Below are positions 44,894-54,101 of a DNA stretch of 64,000 nucleotides, in pieces (position 1 is the stretch's first letter; each line of letters opens with the position of its first letter). A model generated the notes under the pieces. It worked only from the letters and a program-made list of their open reading frames with translations. It searched no databases and was not told where the DNA came from. The stretch comes from an uncultured Collinsella sp. GTDB lineage: Bacteria > Actinomycetota > Coriobacteriia > Coriobacteriales > Coriobacteriaceae. The position numbers and the translations under genes were made by a program. The stretch lies in NCBI GenBank assembly GCA_900541035.1, contig UQIN01000012.1:9260-73259 (forward strand), read 5' to 3'.

Positions 44894-45014
44894 CTAGCGA
44901 CTACACTAAACGGATGGGTTGAACGCCCATTTCCTGCATTTTCTTGCCTGCGAACGCATCGATTCGACGCTACGCCATAATAGTTGGCGGACAATCGCGA
45001 GAGAAAGCAAACAC

Positions 45015-47696
45015 ATGGCACAGACCACGACAGATACCGCCGCCAGCACCGTCTCCGGCGCCGGCGCCGCCAGCTCATTCTCGGGCGGCACGGGAACCGA
45101 AGCCGAGTTCGGCTCGCTCGGCGCGCTCTCCCCCACCTGGTGGGAGCCCGAGGACGGCAGCGAGCCCGAGCCATGGCTCACGCCCGATCAGGCCTTCGAA
45201 CGCTTCTTTGAATGGACAAGCGACCGTGGCATTGAGCTGTGGGATCACCAAGAAGAGGCCCTCATGGACCTGGCCGCCGGCGATCACGTCATTTTGGGCA
45301 CGCCGACCGGATCGGGCAAGTCGCTCGTCGCGCTGGGCATGCTCTTTATGGGCATGGCGCAGGGCAAGCGCTGCTACTACACGGCTCCTATCAAGGCTCT
45401 GGTCAGCGAGAAGTTTTTCGACCTGGTGCAGGTGCTCGGCCGCGATAACGTCGGTATGATCACCGGCGACACGCATATCAACACCAAGGCGCCCGTCATC
45501 TGCTGCACGGCAGAGATCCTTGCCAACGACGCACTGCGCGAGGGCGAAGATGCCGACGTGGGCTGCGTGGCCATGGACGAGTTCCACTACTTTGCCGACC
45601 CCGACCGCGGTTGGGCCTGGCAGGCGCCGCTGCTCACCCTGCCCCACACGCAATTCATGCTCATGAGCGCTACGCTCGGCGATGTCACTGCCATCGCCGC
45701 CTCACTCGAGGAGCACACCGGCGCTGCTTGCGACCTGGTTGTCGACGCCCCGCGCCCCGTGCCCCTGAGCTATGACTACGTGACGACCTCGCTCGAGGGC
45801 ACCGTCGAGCTCGCCATGCGCCGCGGAGAGGCCCCACTCTACATCGTTCACTTTAGTCAGGACGCCGCGCTTGCCACGGCACAGTCGCTTGCCAACTTTG
45901 GCATCGCTAGCAAGGAGCAGCGCGAGGCCATCAAAGAAGCAGCAAAGGGAACGAGCTTCTCGACGGCCTTTGGTAAGATTCTCAAACGCCTGCTTGGATG
46001 CGGCGTCGGCGTGCACCATGCTGGCATGTTGCCGCGCTATCGCCTGCTGGTCGAGCGCTTGGCGCAGCAGGGCCTGCTGCCCGTCATCTGCGGTACCGAT
46101 ACGCTCGGCGTCGGCATCAACGTGCCCATCCACACCGTGGTGCTCACCGCGCTCACCAAGTTCGACGGCTACAAGATGCGTCGCCTGCGCGCCCGTGAGT
46201 TCCATCAGATCGCTGGTCGCGCCGGCCGTTCGGGCTTCGATACCGAGGGCATGGTCATCGCCGAGGCCCCGGAGCACGAGATCGAGAACGCTAAGCTCAT
46301 GGCCAAGGCGGGCGACGACCCCAAGAAGCTCCGCAAGATTAAAAAGAAAAAGGCCCCCGAGGGCTTTGTCACCTGGAACAAGCAGACCTTTGAGCGCCTG
46401 ATCGAGACGCAGCCCGAGACGCTCAAGCCGCGCCTTCGCATCACACACTCCATGGTGATTAGCGTGGTCGAGCAGGGCGGCGATGCCCGAGCCCGCGTAC
46501 ACGACCTCATCGAAACGAGCCTGCAGACTCCCGAGGAAAAGGCCAAGCTCGAGGTTCGCGCCGACGAAATCTTCGCCACACTCATCGATTCCGGCGTCGT
46601 CGTTCGCACCGAGGTGCCGCCCGCGCCCGACGCTCCGGCTGACGCCGCGCCGGACATCGACTACGCGCTGACGGTCGATCTGCCCGAGGACTTCGCACTC
46701 GATCAGCCGCTCTCGCCGTTTTTGCTTGCCGCGCTGGAGTTGCTCGATCCCGAGAGCGAGACCTATACCATGGATTTGATCTCGATGGTCGAGGCAACGC
46801 TCGAGGATCCCAAGCAGGTGCTGCGCGCACAGGAGCGCGCCGCGCGCGACCGCGCGATGGCCGAAATGAAGGCCGACGGCATAGAGTACGAGGAACGTCT
46901 GGAGCGCATTCAGGACGTCACATACGAAAAGCCGCTCGAGGACCTACTCGACGCCGCCTTTGACAAGTACTGCCAGGAAGTACCCTGGGCCAACGACTAT
47001 CAGCTCTCGCCCAAGAGCGTCCTGCGCGACATGCTGGAGAGCGCGAGCGACTTCAAGGGCTATATCCAAAAGCTCGGCATCGCCCGCTCCGAGGGCATTC
47101 TGCTGCGCTACCTAGCCGAGGCCTACCGCTCCCTCGATCGCACCGTGCCCATTGAGAAGCGCGATGAGCGCTTGCGTGACATCATTTCGTGGCTCGGCTT
47201 TGTGGTGCGCTCGGTCGACTCGAGCCTGGTGGACGAGTGGGAGAACGCCGGCAACCCGGCGGCCCTAGACGCCGCGCCGCCGCAGGGCATCGACGAGGTC
47301 GTTGCGGACCGTCGCGGCTGCACGCTGCTGGTGCGCAACGCACTCTTCCGCCGCGTGACCCTTGCAGCCCGCGGACACGTGCGCGATCTGGGCGAGCTCG
47401 ACGAGGACTGGGGCATGAGCGAGGTCCGCTGGCAAAAAGCGCTCGACGCTTACCACGAGCAGCATGAGGAGATCCTCACCGACGGAGATGCCCGCAGCGC
47501 AGCAATGTTTTCCATCGATGAGTCCGATGAGAAGACCGCACACGTATGGCATGTGCACCAGGTCTTTGCTGACGAGGATGGCGACCACGACTTTGGCATC
47601 ATGGGCGATGTCGACCTGGATGCCACGCAAGACGGCGGCGAGGTCATCTTCAAAAACTACCGCGTCGGCTTTATCGAGGACCTGCTCGAGGACTAG
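45015..47696 (+). CDS. Ski2-like DExH helicase with DUF3516-type C-terminus
   Basis: 893 residues from ATG 45015; the ribosome site (GAGAGAAAG) is weak. Motif I GTPTGSGKS near 96, Ia TAPIKALVSEKF, II MDEFHYF, III LMSATLGD, V GTDTLGVGINVPI, VI QIAGRAGRSG. The second half matches the long C-terminal region of actinobacterial helicases labelled DUF3516. Likely acts on RNA, like Ski2/Mtr4, or on DNA. A low-complexity ~45-residue N-terminus precedes the helicase core. Ends at a strong bidirectional terminator. Confidence 0.9.
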   Translation: MAQTTTDTAASTVSGAGAASSFSGGTGTEAEFGSLGALSPTWWEPEDGSEPEPWLTPDQAFERFFEWTSDRGIELWDHQEEALMDLAAGDHVILGTPTGSGKSLVALGMLFMGMAQGKRCYYTAPIKALVSEKFFDLVQVLGRDNVGMITGDTHINTKAPVICCTAEILANDALREGEDADVGCVAMDEFHYFADPDRGWAWQAPLLTLPHTQFMLMSATLGDVTAIAASLEEHTGAACDLVVDAPRPVPLSYDYVTTSLEGTVELAMRRGEAPLYIVHFSQDAALATAQSLANFGIASKEQREAIKEAAKGTSFSTAFGKILKRLLGCGVGVHHAGMLPRYRLLVERLAQQGLLPVICGTDTLGVGINVPIHTVVLTALTKFDGYKMRRLRAREFHQIAGRAGRSGFDTEGMVIAEAPEHEIENAKLMAKAGDDPKKLRKIKKKKAPEGFVTWNKQTFERLIETQPETLKPRLRITHSMVISVVEQGGDARARVHDLIETSLQTPEEKAKLEVRADEIFATLIDSGVVVRTEVPPAPDAPADAAPDIDYALTVDLPEDFALDQPLSPFLLAALELLDPESETYTMDLISMVEATLEDPKQVLRAQERAARDRAMAEMKADGIEYEERLERIQDVTYEKPLEDLLDAAFDKYCQEVPWANDYQLSPKSVLRDMLESASDFKGYIQKLGIARSEGILLRYLAEAYRSLDRTVPIEKRDERLRDIISWLGFVVRSVDSSLVDEWENAGNPAALDAAPPQGIDEVVADRRGCTLLVRNALFRRVTLAARGHVRDLGELDEDWGMSEVRWQKALDAYHEQHEEILTDGDARSAAMFSIDESDEKTAHVWHVHQVFADEDGDHDFGIMGDVDLDATQDGGEVIFKNYRVGFIEDLLED

Positions 47697-47720
47697 CCGG
47701 ACACAATGGAACAAAACGAA

Positions 47721-47757
47721 GCGGGGCCGCTGGCAACATCGCCAGCGGCCCCGCTTT
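47721..47757. terminator. Bidirectional terminator between convergent genes
   Basis: 14-bp perfect stem GCGGGGCCGCTGGC / GCCAGCGGCCCCGC (47721-47734, 47741-47754) with TTTT on the right and AAAACGAA on the left, so it can serve both the helicase and the DUF2130 gene. Confidence 0.92.
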
Positions 47758-47775
47758 TGCACTATATGCTATGCC

Positions 47776-49533
47776 TTACTCGGCATCCTCGACCTCATAC
47801 GAATCTGCCTCGGCTGGCTCATCGTTTGTCTCTGTCGCAGTCCCGCGTGCCTCGTCAAACGCCGCCTTCATGGTCTTGTTGCCCCAGGTGAGCTTGCGAA
47901 TGGTAAGATCGTCGGCCTTCTTGTTGGCTAGACGTAAATTGTTCTCGGAGGACAGCAATGCCTCCTTGGTTTTCTGCAGATGGCTAATCGTCTTGTCAAT
48001 CTCCTCGATTGCCGTCTGGAACTTACGGCTCGCAAGCTCATAGTTGCGGCCGAAGTCGTTCTTGAACTTCTCCATCTTGGCCTCGAAGTTCGTGACGTCG
48101 ATGTTCTGCTGCTTGTACTCCGCCAGCTCCTGCTTATAGCGCAGCGAACCCATGGCGGCGTTGCGCAGCAGCGTGATCATGGGAATGAAGAACTGCGGGC
48201 GGATCACGTACATCTTCTCATAGCGGTAACTCACGTCGACTATCCCTGCGTTATAGAGCTCGCTTTCGGGCTCGAGCAGTGTGCAGAGCACCGCGTACTC
48301 ACAGCCTTTCTGGCGACGATCGTGATCGAGTTTCTTAAAGAAGTCCTCGTTTTTGTGCTTGGTCGCGGTCTCGTCGTTCTCGTTTTTCATCTCGAACATA
48401 ATCGAAATGACCTCGTTACCGCTTGCGTCGCACTCGCGGAAGATAAAGTCGCCCTTGGTGCCCTCGGACGCATCGTTATCCTTCTCGAAGTACGCGTTAG
48501 GAAACGCCGTCATGCGCAGACGGTTAAACTCGGTCTCGCAGTGCTGCTCGAGCGACTCGCCCACCATCTTGGTGGACAGGCGGACCTTCATGTCCTTAAG
48601 GCGCTCAATCTCTTCGTCCTTGTAGCGAATCAGGTCATCGCTCGCGCGCTTGGCCTGCGCAAGCTCGAGCTCGTGTGCCGCCTTGACCTGTTCCTCGCGA
48701 GAATCGCGCACCGCCAGCTCGCTCGTCAGTTTGGCACGCGCCTCATCGCGCTCTCGCTCCGCCGCGGCGACCGCCTCTGACAGGTTCATTTTTGCCATCA
48801 GTTCCTGCTCGCGCAGCTGGGCACGCAGGCCCTCGGCCTCTTGCTCGGACTGAGCCTTTGCGGCGGAAAACTTCTCTTGCACCTTCGCGCGATAGTCAGC
48901 AAGCGCGCGCTCGGCCTCGCTGCGAGCGGCATCGAGCTCACGCTGCGACTCTGCCGCGGCAGCGGCAAGCGCCATCTCCTGGGCCTTGTCCGCCGCGGCA
49001 AGCCTGGCCTGCAGCTCGGCAATCTGAGCGTCGCGTGCAGCTAAATCGTTTTGAGCAGCGTTGCGCGCCGCCGACTCGGCAAGCTTTGCTTCGTCATCTT
49101 TGCGCCCAAGCTGCGCACGCAGGCTATCAATCTCACGCTGGAGTTCGGCATTCTCTTTTTGAGCATTGGCTCGTGCCTCAACCGCCGCGCGCTGGCTTGC
49201 ACTCTCGCGCTCTGCGGCAGCGCCCTCGAGCTTAGCGCGCAGCTCGGCAAGCTCAGCATCGCGCTTGGCAACCTCTTGCGCCAGTTTCTGATCCGCAGTG
49301 TTCTTCTGCTCGACAAGCTGGGCATTGCGCTGAGACTTTGCCTGTTGCAAGGCAGCCGTCGAACGCGAGCGCTCAAGCTCCAGCGCCTGCTCACCCTCAC
49401 GCTGGACTGCCTTCACACGCTCATCCAGGTCGCGCGAGAACTCGGCATCGCGCACCTGCTTGACGATATCCGCATAGCCGGATGCATCGACCTTAAAAAC
49501 TTCGCCGCAATGCGGGCACTTGATCTCGTTCAT
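47776..49533 (-). CDS. DUF2130 protein: coiled coil plus PD-(D/E)XK-like nuclease fold
   Basis: 585 residues; GAGGAGCTGCT before the ATG. N-terminal CPHCGEVF half zinc ribbon, then a coiled coil from ~25 to ~330 dominated by Ala, Glu, Gln, Arg. The C-terminal part has [26 protein letters not shown]: the spaced D and ExK residues match a PD-(D/E)XK core, which is how DUF2130 is described. A second coiled coil and an acidic tail follow. Role unknown; a DNA-binding or nuclease function is plausible. Monocistronic. Confidence 0.88.
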   Translation of the reverse strand: MNEIKCPHCGEVFKVDASGYADIVKQVRDAEFSRDLDERVKAVQREGEQALELERSRSTAALQQAKSQRNAQLVEQKNTADQKLAQEVAKRDAELAELRAKLEGAAAERESASQRAAVEARANAQKENAELQREIDSLRAQLGRKDDEAKLAESAARNAAQNDLAARDAQIAELQARLAAADKAQEMALAAAAAESQRELDAARSEAERALADYRAKVQEKFSAAKAQSEQEAEGLRAQLREQELMAKMNLSEAVAAAERERDEARAKLTSELAVRDSREEQVKAAHELELAQAKRASDDLIRYKDEEIERLKDMKVRLSTKMVGESLEQHCETEFNRLRMTAFPNAYFEKDNDASEGTKGDFIFRECDASGNEVISIMFEMKNENDETATKHKNEDFFKKLDHDRRQKGCEYAVLCTLLEPESELYNAGIVDVSYRYEKMYVIRPQFFIPMITLLRNAAMGSLRYKQELAEYKQQNIDVTNFEAKMEKFKNDFGRNYELASRKFQTAIEEIDKTISHLQKTKEALLSSENNLRLANKKADDLTIRKLTWGNKTMKAAFDEARGTATETNDEPAEADSYEVEDAE

Positions 49534-49590
49534 AGCAGCTCCTCGATGGACGCAAATATCAACCGGCTACACTCTACCGCGCCGCGCGGA

Positions 49591-49626
49591 CAAAAAAGGC
49601 GCCGCCGCCATAATGGCAACGGCGCC
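49591..49626 (-). terminator. Terminator of the metallophosphoesterase gene
   Basis: On the minus strand the stem GGCGCCG..GCCAT / ATGGC..CGGCGCC is followed by TTTTTTG, a canonical intrinsic terminator. Confidence 0.8.
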
Positions 49627-49673
49627 AGAACCACCACAAAGGTGCCTGTCCCCTTTGTGGTGGCTCTGGCGCC
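49621..49673. repeat. 22-bp-stem hairpin overlapping the terminator
   Basis: Arms 49621-49642 and 49652-49673 pair over 22 bp with one mismatch (core CCACCACAAAGG / CCTTTGTGGTGG). The left arm shares GGCGCC with the terminator stem at 49591-49626, so the two folds exclude each other. Confidence 0.8.
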
Positions 49674-50219
49674 CTATAACCCAAAGAAGCTAAGAATCTG
49701 ATCGCGGCTTACGGGCTTGTACTCGTTGGCATCGAGACCGACATCGTAGCGAAAGATAGGGCGCTCGCGATCGCGGTTGCGTGCGTTGGCGCGGTCACCC
49801 CTGCTGTGGATATGCCCATGCAGCATAATGGCGCCACGTGCCTTGCCGTTCCAGCTGAGCATGGGGTAGTGGCTCATAACCAGACGATGGCCCTTGGCAT
49901 AGCCGGGAGCAATCTCCAGGTAATCGCGCACGTCTTCCCAAATCTGCGGTACGTCGGAATCTTCCCAGTCGCCGTCATGGTTACCGCGGATGAGCGTCAC
50001 GTTCTGGCATTCGATACGCTCGCGCAGGCGCACCGCCTCCGCCAGGGGCAAACGATAGGTAAAGTCACCCAGAATATAGAGGCGGTCGTCCGCAGCCACG
50101 CACTCATTGATGGCATCGATGACCTTGCGGTTCATCTCCTCGACCGAGCCAAACGGCCGGTCCATGTCGTGCAAGATATTCGTATCGCCCAGGTGCAAGT
50201 CGGCGGTAAACCACATCAT
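49674..50219 (-). CDS. Metallophosphoesterase
   Basis: 181 residues from ATG 50219, preferred over 50234 because GAGGA lies 8 bases upstream. Calcineurin-like motifs: FTADLHLGDTNI, LGDF, LIRGNHDGD, MSHYPM and LHGHIHSRG, all metal-binding. Small bacterial phosphoesterases of this type often act on diadenosine tetraphosphate or nucleotides; substrate unknown. It ends at a 22-bp hairpin and an intrinsic terminator. Confidence 0.9.
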   Translation of the reverse strand: MMWFTADLHLGDTNILHDMDRPFGSVEEMNRKVIDAINECVAADDRLYILGDFTYRLPLAEAVRLRERIECQNVTLIRGNHDGDWEDSDVPQIWEDVRDYLEIAPGYAKGHRLVMSHYPMLSWNGKARGAIMLHGHIHSRGDRANARNRDRERPIFRYDVGLDANEYKPVSRDQILSFFGL

Positions 50220-50285
50220 CGTCTGTGTCCTCATTTCGCAACGTGTTCAACTCGTGCTAAGTATACAGACGCAGCGATGCGGCGG

Positions 50286-50465
50286 TTATCCAAAGAGCCC
50301 GCCGAACAGTCCGCGGCGGCGTTTGTCTTGCTTTTTCGAAGCGTCACTCTGAGTTTTCTTGTCCTGCCGTTTCTTACGATCCTGCTCCAACTCATCGTCG
50401 TCGAGTAGCAGATCCCACTCAAACGGATCGTCTGTCAGATCGAACTGGTCGTCGTCATCAAACAT
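50286..50465 (-). CDS. Small charged hypothetical protein
   Basis: 59 residues from ATG 50465, which has GGAGGCGGCC just upstream. It starts very acidic (MFDDDDQFDLTDD), then turns basic (DRKKRQDKK, KKQDKRRR) and ends GLFGGLFG, a possible membrane-touching or amphipathic tip. No known motif. It lies 18 bases after the HIRAN gene in the same direction, so the two are probably one operon. Confidence 0.6.
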   Translation of the reverse strand: MFDDDDQFDLTDDPFEWDLLLDDDELEQDRKKRQDKKTQSDASKKQDKRRRGLFGGLFG

Positions 50466-50483
50466 GGCCGCCTCCATTGCCGA

Positions 50484-50810
50484 CTAGCGGGCATCCACCA
50501 CATAGAGGCCAACGCGCACCTGGTGCCACGGGCTGCGCTCGGGGGCAACCTGTTGCACGCGGGCCTCAAATACGTCCTCGTGGCCGTAATACATCATCAA
50601 GGACAGCGGGCCGACCTCGTTTCCCGGAACGTAGCCAAGTTTGGTCTTGCCATAGTAGATCGCAACTGCCTCGGGGTCATGGGGATTATCGCGCTCGGCA
50701 CACAGCGTCAGCTTATCGCCCGCTTTAAGATCGCCCAGGACCAAGGCGCCATCGGCATACTGAAATCCTGCAATGTGAAATGACAGAAGAACACGTGAAG
50801 GCTCGTACAT
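50484..50810 (-). CDS. HIRAN domain protein
   Basis: 108 residues; AGGAGCTGCT before the ATG. FHIAGFQYADGALVLGDLKAGDKLTL, ERDNPHDPEAVAIYYG and KLGYVPGNE match the HIRAN pattern, with the whole protein being a single domain. HIRAN domains bind 3' ends of single-stranded DNA in eukaryotic HLTF and are often near DNA repair or phage-linked genes in bacteria. A free-standing HIRAN protein could flag damaged DNA. Operon with the small charged gene downstream. Confidence 0.85.
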   Translation of the reverse strand: MYEPSRVLLSFHIAGFQYADGALVLGDLKAGDKLTLCAERDNPHDPEAVAIYYGKTKLGYVPGNEVGPLSLMMYYGHEDVFEARVQQVAPERSPWHQVRVGLYVVDAR

Positions 50811-51046
50811 AGCAGCTCCTCTAACGGCCGGATAAACCGGTGTGTAACCTTATTGAGAAGTCTACGGTCCCGTGCGGACACAAATACATCCTGTCTGCGT
50901 CCTTCAATCGTTTGCCTCAACGCTTGCGCGACAGAACGCTTGCAGATAAGATAGGAACACGGATGGCACCCGTTGCCGCGGGTCTTGCCAACTCCGATAC
51001 ACGTTTTCATCGTGAGAAGTGGCCGTCTTCGCTTACGCGGGGGCGG

Positions 51047-51130
51047 CTATTTCATTCGGCCGATAAACAGACCGAGTTCGATAGCCGCAATCAACAACGC
51101 CAATAACGAAATAACATCGCTTACGTTCAT
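51047..51130 (-). CDS. Toxin-like 27-aa hydrophobic peptide (type I toxin / Hol_Tox-like)
   Basis: A short ORF with AGAAGGGA placed 6 bases before the ATG at 51130. The peptide is MNVSDVISLLALLIAAIELG followed by LFIGRMK: one membrane segment with a charged residue in it and a basic end. Size, layout and composition match the small 'holin-like toxin' peptides of type I toxin-antitoxin loci in Gram-positives. A GC-rich imperfect hairpin follows the stop (about 51015-51046), and no larger gene occupies 50811-51235, which leaves room for an antisense RNA. None is proven here. Confidence 0.55.
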   Translation of the reverse strand: MNVSDVISLLALLIAAIELGLFIGRMK

Positions 51131-51193
51131 ACCAAATCCCTTCTAAAGGGAGTTGGCCCATCCGTGCTCCATAACAGTAGTCTAACGCAAAAT

Positions 51194-51227
51194 GCAGGTA
51201 ATAGGAACACTTGTTCGTATTACCTGC
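51194..51227. terminator. Hairpin between the aldehyde dehydrogenase and the small peptide gene
   Basis: 16-bp inverted repeat (51194-51209 with 51212-51227, one mismatch, core GCAGGTAAT). On the minus strand it lies about 10 bases after the dehydrogenase stop and is followed by ATTTTG; on the plus strand CCCTTTTC follows. Confidence 0.7.
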
Positions 51228-51235
51228 GCCCTTTT

Positions 51236-52615
51236 CTAATGCACAAACATGCGCACGAACTTGTGCTTCCAGCTTGCGTAGGGCGCATACCGAAACGGCA
51301 CGTCCAGCCAAGTTGCCTTGTTCACGATGCTCTTCTTGTGGCTAAACGTATCGAAGCTCTCGCGTCCATGGTACTGCCCCATACCGCTCGCGCCCATGCC
51401 GCCAAAGCCCATATGGCTCGTAGCCAAGTGCATGATCGTGTCGTTGACACAGCCGCCGCCAAAGGGCACGTAGCGCACAAAGCGTTGCTGAACCGAACGG
51501 TCCTGGCTAAAGATATACAGGGCCAGCGGCGTCGAACGATCCGTAATAAACGTCTCGGCCTCGTCTAGGCTCTCAAACGTCAGCACCGGCAAGATGGGAC
51601 CGAAGATCTCCTCCTGCATCACGGCGTCATCGGGGGTCACGCCGTCTAGGATCGTCGGCTCAATCTTGAGCGACGACTCGCGCGCCGTGCCTCCCAGCAC
51701 GACCTTATCGGGATCGATCAGCCCGCGCACGCGCGCAAAATGCTTGGCGTTGACGATATGCCCGTAGTCCTCGTTATCGAGCGGATGCTCGCCAAACATA
51801 CGGCGGGCCTCTTCCCTGATGAGGTCCAGCAGCTCGTCGTGCACGCGCGCATCGACCAGCAGGTAGTCGGGCGCCACGCAGGTCTGCCCCACGTTGAGCC
51901 ATTTACCAAAGGCGATACGCCGCGCCGCAACCTTCAAGTTTGCCGTCGCATCCACGATGCAGGGGCTCTTGCCGCCCAGCTCAAGCGTCACGGGCGTGAG
52001 GTTTTTACTCGCGCGCTCCATGACGAGCTTGCCGACCGGAACGCTACCGGTAAAGAAGATCTTGTCCCAGCACTCATCGAGCAACGCTTCGTTCTCGGCG
52101 CGCCCGCCCTCGACAACCGTCACCAGGCGCGGATCAAATGCCTCTTCACAGATTTGCTTGAGCACCGCGCTCGATGCCGGAGCATAGGCACTCGGCTTGA
52201 TGACCACGGTATTGCCCGCGGCAAGGGCGCCGGCGAGCGGCTCGAGTGTTAGCAAAAACGGGTAGTTCCACGGAGCCATGATGAGCGTGACGCCATAGGG
52301 CACGGCTTGCGTTTTGCACGCGCTCACGGCGTTGGCAAGATCACACGGACGCAGGCGCGGACGACTCCATCGAGCCACGTGAGCGATCTGATGACGAATC
52401 TCGGAAAGCGACGTGCCGATCTCGCACATATATGCCTCGTCATGCGACTTTCCCAAATCGGTCTTGAGTGCATGGGCAATATCGGCCTCGTGCGCCCGTA
52501 CCGCATCGCGTAAACTCACGAGCGCGCGACGTCGGGCATCAACATCAAACGTAGCGTGCGTTTTAAAGTAAGTGCGCTGATCGCCGACAATGCGCGCAAT
52601 TTCCTCGGTGTTCAT
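51236..52615 (-). CDS. Aldehyde dehydrogenase (ALDH3-like)
   Basis: 459 residues; AGGAGGG 5 bases before the ATG. MAPWNYPFLLTLEPLAGALAAGN cofactor loop, FTGSVPVGK, catalytic Glu in LELGGKSP and catalytic Cys in VGQTCVAPDY, then EEIFGPILPV. The short form and C-terminus resemble fatty-aldehyde (ALDH3) dehydrogenases. Encoded directly after the alcohol dehydrogenase, whose stop lies within the ribosome site region (9-base gap), so the pair likely interconverts an alcohol, its aldehyde and the acid. Confidence 0.93.
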   Translation of the reverse strand: MNTEEIARIVGDQRTYFKTHATFDVDARRRALVSLRDAVRAHEADIAHALKTDLGKSHDEAYMCEIGTSLSEIRHQIAHVARWSRPRLRPCDLANAVSACKTQAVPYGVTLIMAPWNYPFLLTLEPLAGALAAGNTVVIKPSAYAPASSAVLKQICEEAFDPRLVTVVEGGRAENEALLDECWDKIFFTGSVPVGKLVMERASKNLTPVTLELGGKSPCIVDATANLKVAARRIAFGKWLNVGQTCVAPDYLLVDARVHDELLDLIREEARRMFGEHPLDNEDYGHIVNAKHFARVRGLIDPDKVVLGGTARESSLKIEPTILDGVTPDDAVMQEEIFGPILPVLTFESLDEAETFITDRSTPLALYIFSQDRSVQQRFVRYVPFGGGCVNDTIMHLATSHMGFGGMGASGMGQYHGRESFDTFSHKKSIVNKATWLDVPFRYAPYASWKHKFVRMFVH

Positions 52616-52624
52616 GGCACCCTC

Positions 52625-53845
52625 CTAGTTCTCGTCCTCAAACATACCACCCGCGACAACCTCGTACATACGCTCGAGCTCCAAGCGGTCCATCAAAAGC
52701 GGAACGGGGTACAGCGGATTGGCCTCGGCATCGGCATGCGCCGCCATCTCGGGAATGTCGGAGCGGCGAATGCCCGAGACATATTTGGGGATTCCCAGGA
52801 TCTCGTTCATGCGGTCGACCCAATCGAAAAAGGCCTCGGCCGCAAGACTATCCTGCGCGGTAGCCGGCGCAATGCCCGCCATGCGAGCAAGATCGGCAAG
52901 CTTGGGGGCGGCGGCGTCACCATAAGCGCGAAGCATGTGCGGCAGGATGATCGCGTTGGCCAAACCGTGCGGAATTCCGTATCGGCCGCCCAGACTGTGC
53001 GCGATGGCATGCACATATCCGACATAGGAGCGGGTAAACGCAACGCCCGCCTTATACGCCGCCGAAAGCATATTGCGACGAGCGCGCATGTCGTCACCAT
53101 GCTCATAGGCCTCGAGCAAATTGTCGTGGATAAGCTGCACCGCCTGTCGCGCCATCTTGCGCGTATAGGGCGTGGTGCTTCGCCCGATAAAGGCCTCAAC
53201 GGCATGCGTCAGGGCGTCCATGCCCGTCTGCCCCGTAATGGAAGCGGGCAAGCCGCACGTAAACTCGGGGTCGTGGACTGCAAAACGCGGGATGAGCACA
53301 AAGTCGTTAATGGGGTATTTGTAGTGCGTCCCGTCATCGGTAATTACCGCCGCAAGCGTGACTTCGCTTCCCGTACCGGCGGTAGTGGGAACGGCGATGA
53401 GCAGCGGCAGGCGACGATGAATCCGCAGCAGGCCGCGCATCTTGTTGATGGGCTTGTTTGGCTGCGCAATGCGTGCGCCTACGCCCTTGGCGCAGTCCAT
53501 GGCTGATCCTCCGCCAAAGCCGATAATGGCCTGGCAGGCGCTCTCTCGATACAGGGACGCCGCCTCCTCCACATTCGAGACCGTGGGATTCGCACGCGTT
53601 TCGGCATAGACCGTAACGCCAATCCCCTGAGCCGTAAGCGCACGCTCGAGTGATGCCGTGAGTCCCAAACGTGCAATGCCGGGATCCGTCACGATAAGGA
53701 CCTTCTGGATCGAGCGCTTTTGAAGCACCGCGGGCACATCCTCGGCATGCTCTAAAATGTGCGGCTCGGTATAGGGCAGGATCGGCAATGCAATGCGAAA
53801 AACCGTCTGATATGTTCGGCACCAGGCACGACGGGCTAGATGCAT
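52625..53845 (-). CDS. Iron-containing alcohol dehydrogenase
   Basis: 406 residues; GAGGGAG 8 bases before the ATG. NAD site GFGGGSAMDCAKG, TTAGTGSEVT, and metal-ligand segments TGMDALTHAVEAF and HAIAHSLGGRYGIPHGLANAIILPH. This is the group III Fe-dependent ADH family. First gene of the ADH-ALDH operon. Directly upstream is the inverted repeat TGTTGA-N4-TCAACA, a likely operator. The N-terminal ~30 residues precede the usual PYTEPHILEH-type start and may be an extension. Confidence 0.93.
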   Translation of the reverse strand: MHLARRAWCRTYQTVFRIALPILPYTEPHILEHAEDVPAVLQKRSIQKVLIVTDPGIARLGLTASLERALTAQGIGVTVYAETRANPTVSNVEEAASLYRESACQAIIGFGGGSAMDCAKGVGARIAQPNKPINKMRGLLRIHRRLPLLIAVPTTAGTGSEVTLAAVITDDGTHYKYPINDFVLIPRFAVHDPEFTCGLPASITGQTGMDALTHAVEAFIGRSTTPYTRKMARQAVQLIHDNLLEAYEHGDDMRARRNMLSAAYKAGVAFTRSYVGYVHAIAHSLGGRYGIPHGLANAIILPHMLRAYGDAAAPKLADLARMAGIAPATAQDSLAAEAFFDWVDRMNEILGIPKYVSGIRRSDIPEMAAHADAEANPLYPVPLLMDRLELERMYEVVAGGMFEDEN

Positions 53846-53863
53846 AAAGGAAACTCCCTCATT

Positions 53864-53879
53864 TGTTGATTGGTCAACA
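53864..53879. promoter_or_regulatory. Candidate operator of the ADH-ALDH operon
   Basis: Perfect palindrome TGTTGA-N4-TCAACA at 53864-53879, just upstream of the adh ribosome site. A related half-site, TTAATCAATCAACA, lies at about 53930-53943. Together they suggest two binding sites of one repressor; its gene is not in the window as far as I can tell. Confidence 0.45.
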
Positions 53880-53959
53880 TTTGCTCGACCGATTGTACTC
53901 AGCGACGGTCAAAGACGGCCTGCCAATCGTTAATCAATCAACATCTTCATATCTCAAAA

Positions 53960-53987
53960 TTGTTTTATTAAAAATCATTCCTAATAG
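53960..53987 (+). promoter_or_regulatory. Weak promoter candidate for the reverse rubrerythrin gene
   Basis: In an AT-rich island, TTGTTT (53960-53965) and TAATAG (53982-53987) are 16 bases apart, about 115 bases before the ATG. The -10 match is poor. No clear PerR or Fur box was found. Confidence 0.25.
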
Positions 53988-54101
53988 GCTTCACATTTGG
54001 TTGCATTTATGGATAATAGAACTCGTCAAGACGCACGTCCGGAGAGGGCCCTTACGGGACCGGACGAGCGCACAATCGCCATCGATCGAAAGGATCAAAT
54101 C

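Noticed and set aside
50811..51046. Overlapping ORFs of 88-100 codons on both strands
   Set aside because: No ribosome sites, Cys/Arg-rich random-looking translations, and they overlap the HIRAN gene start and the small peptide gene.
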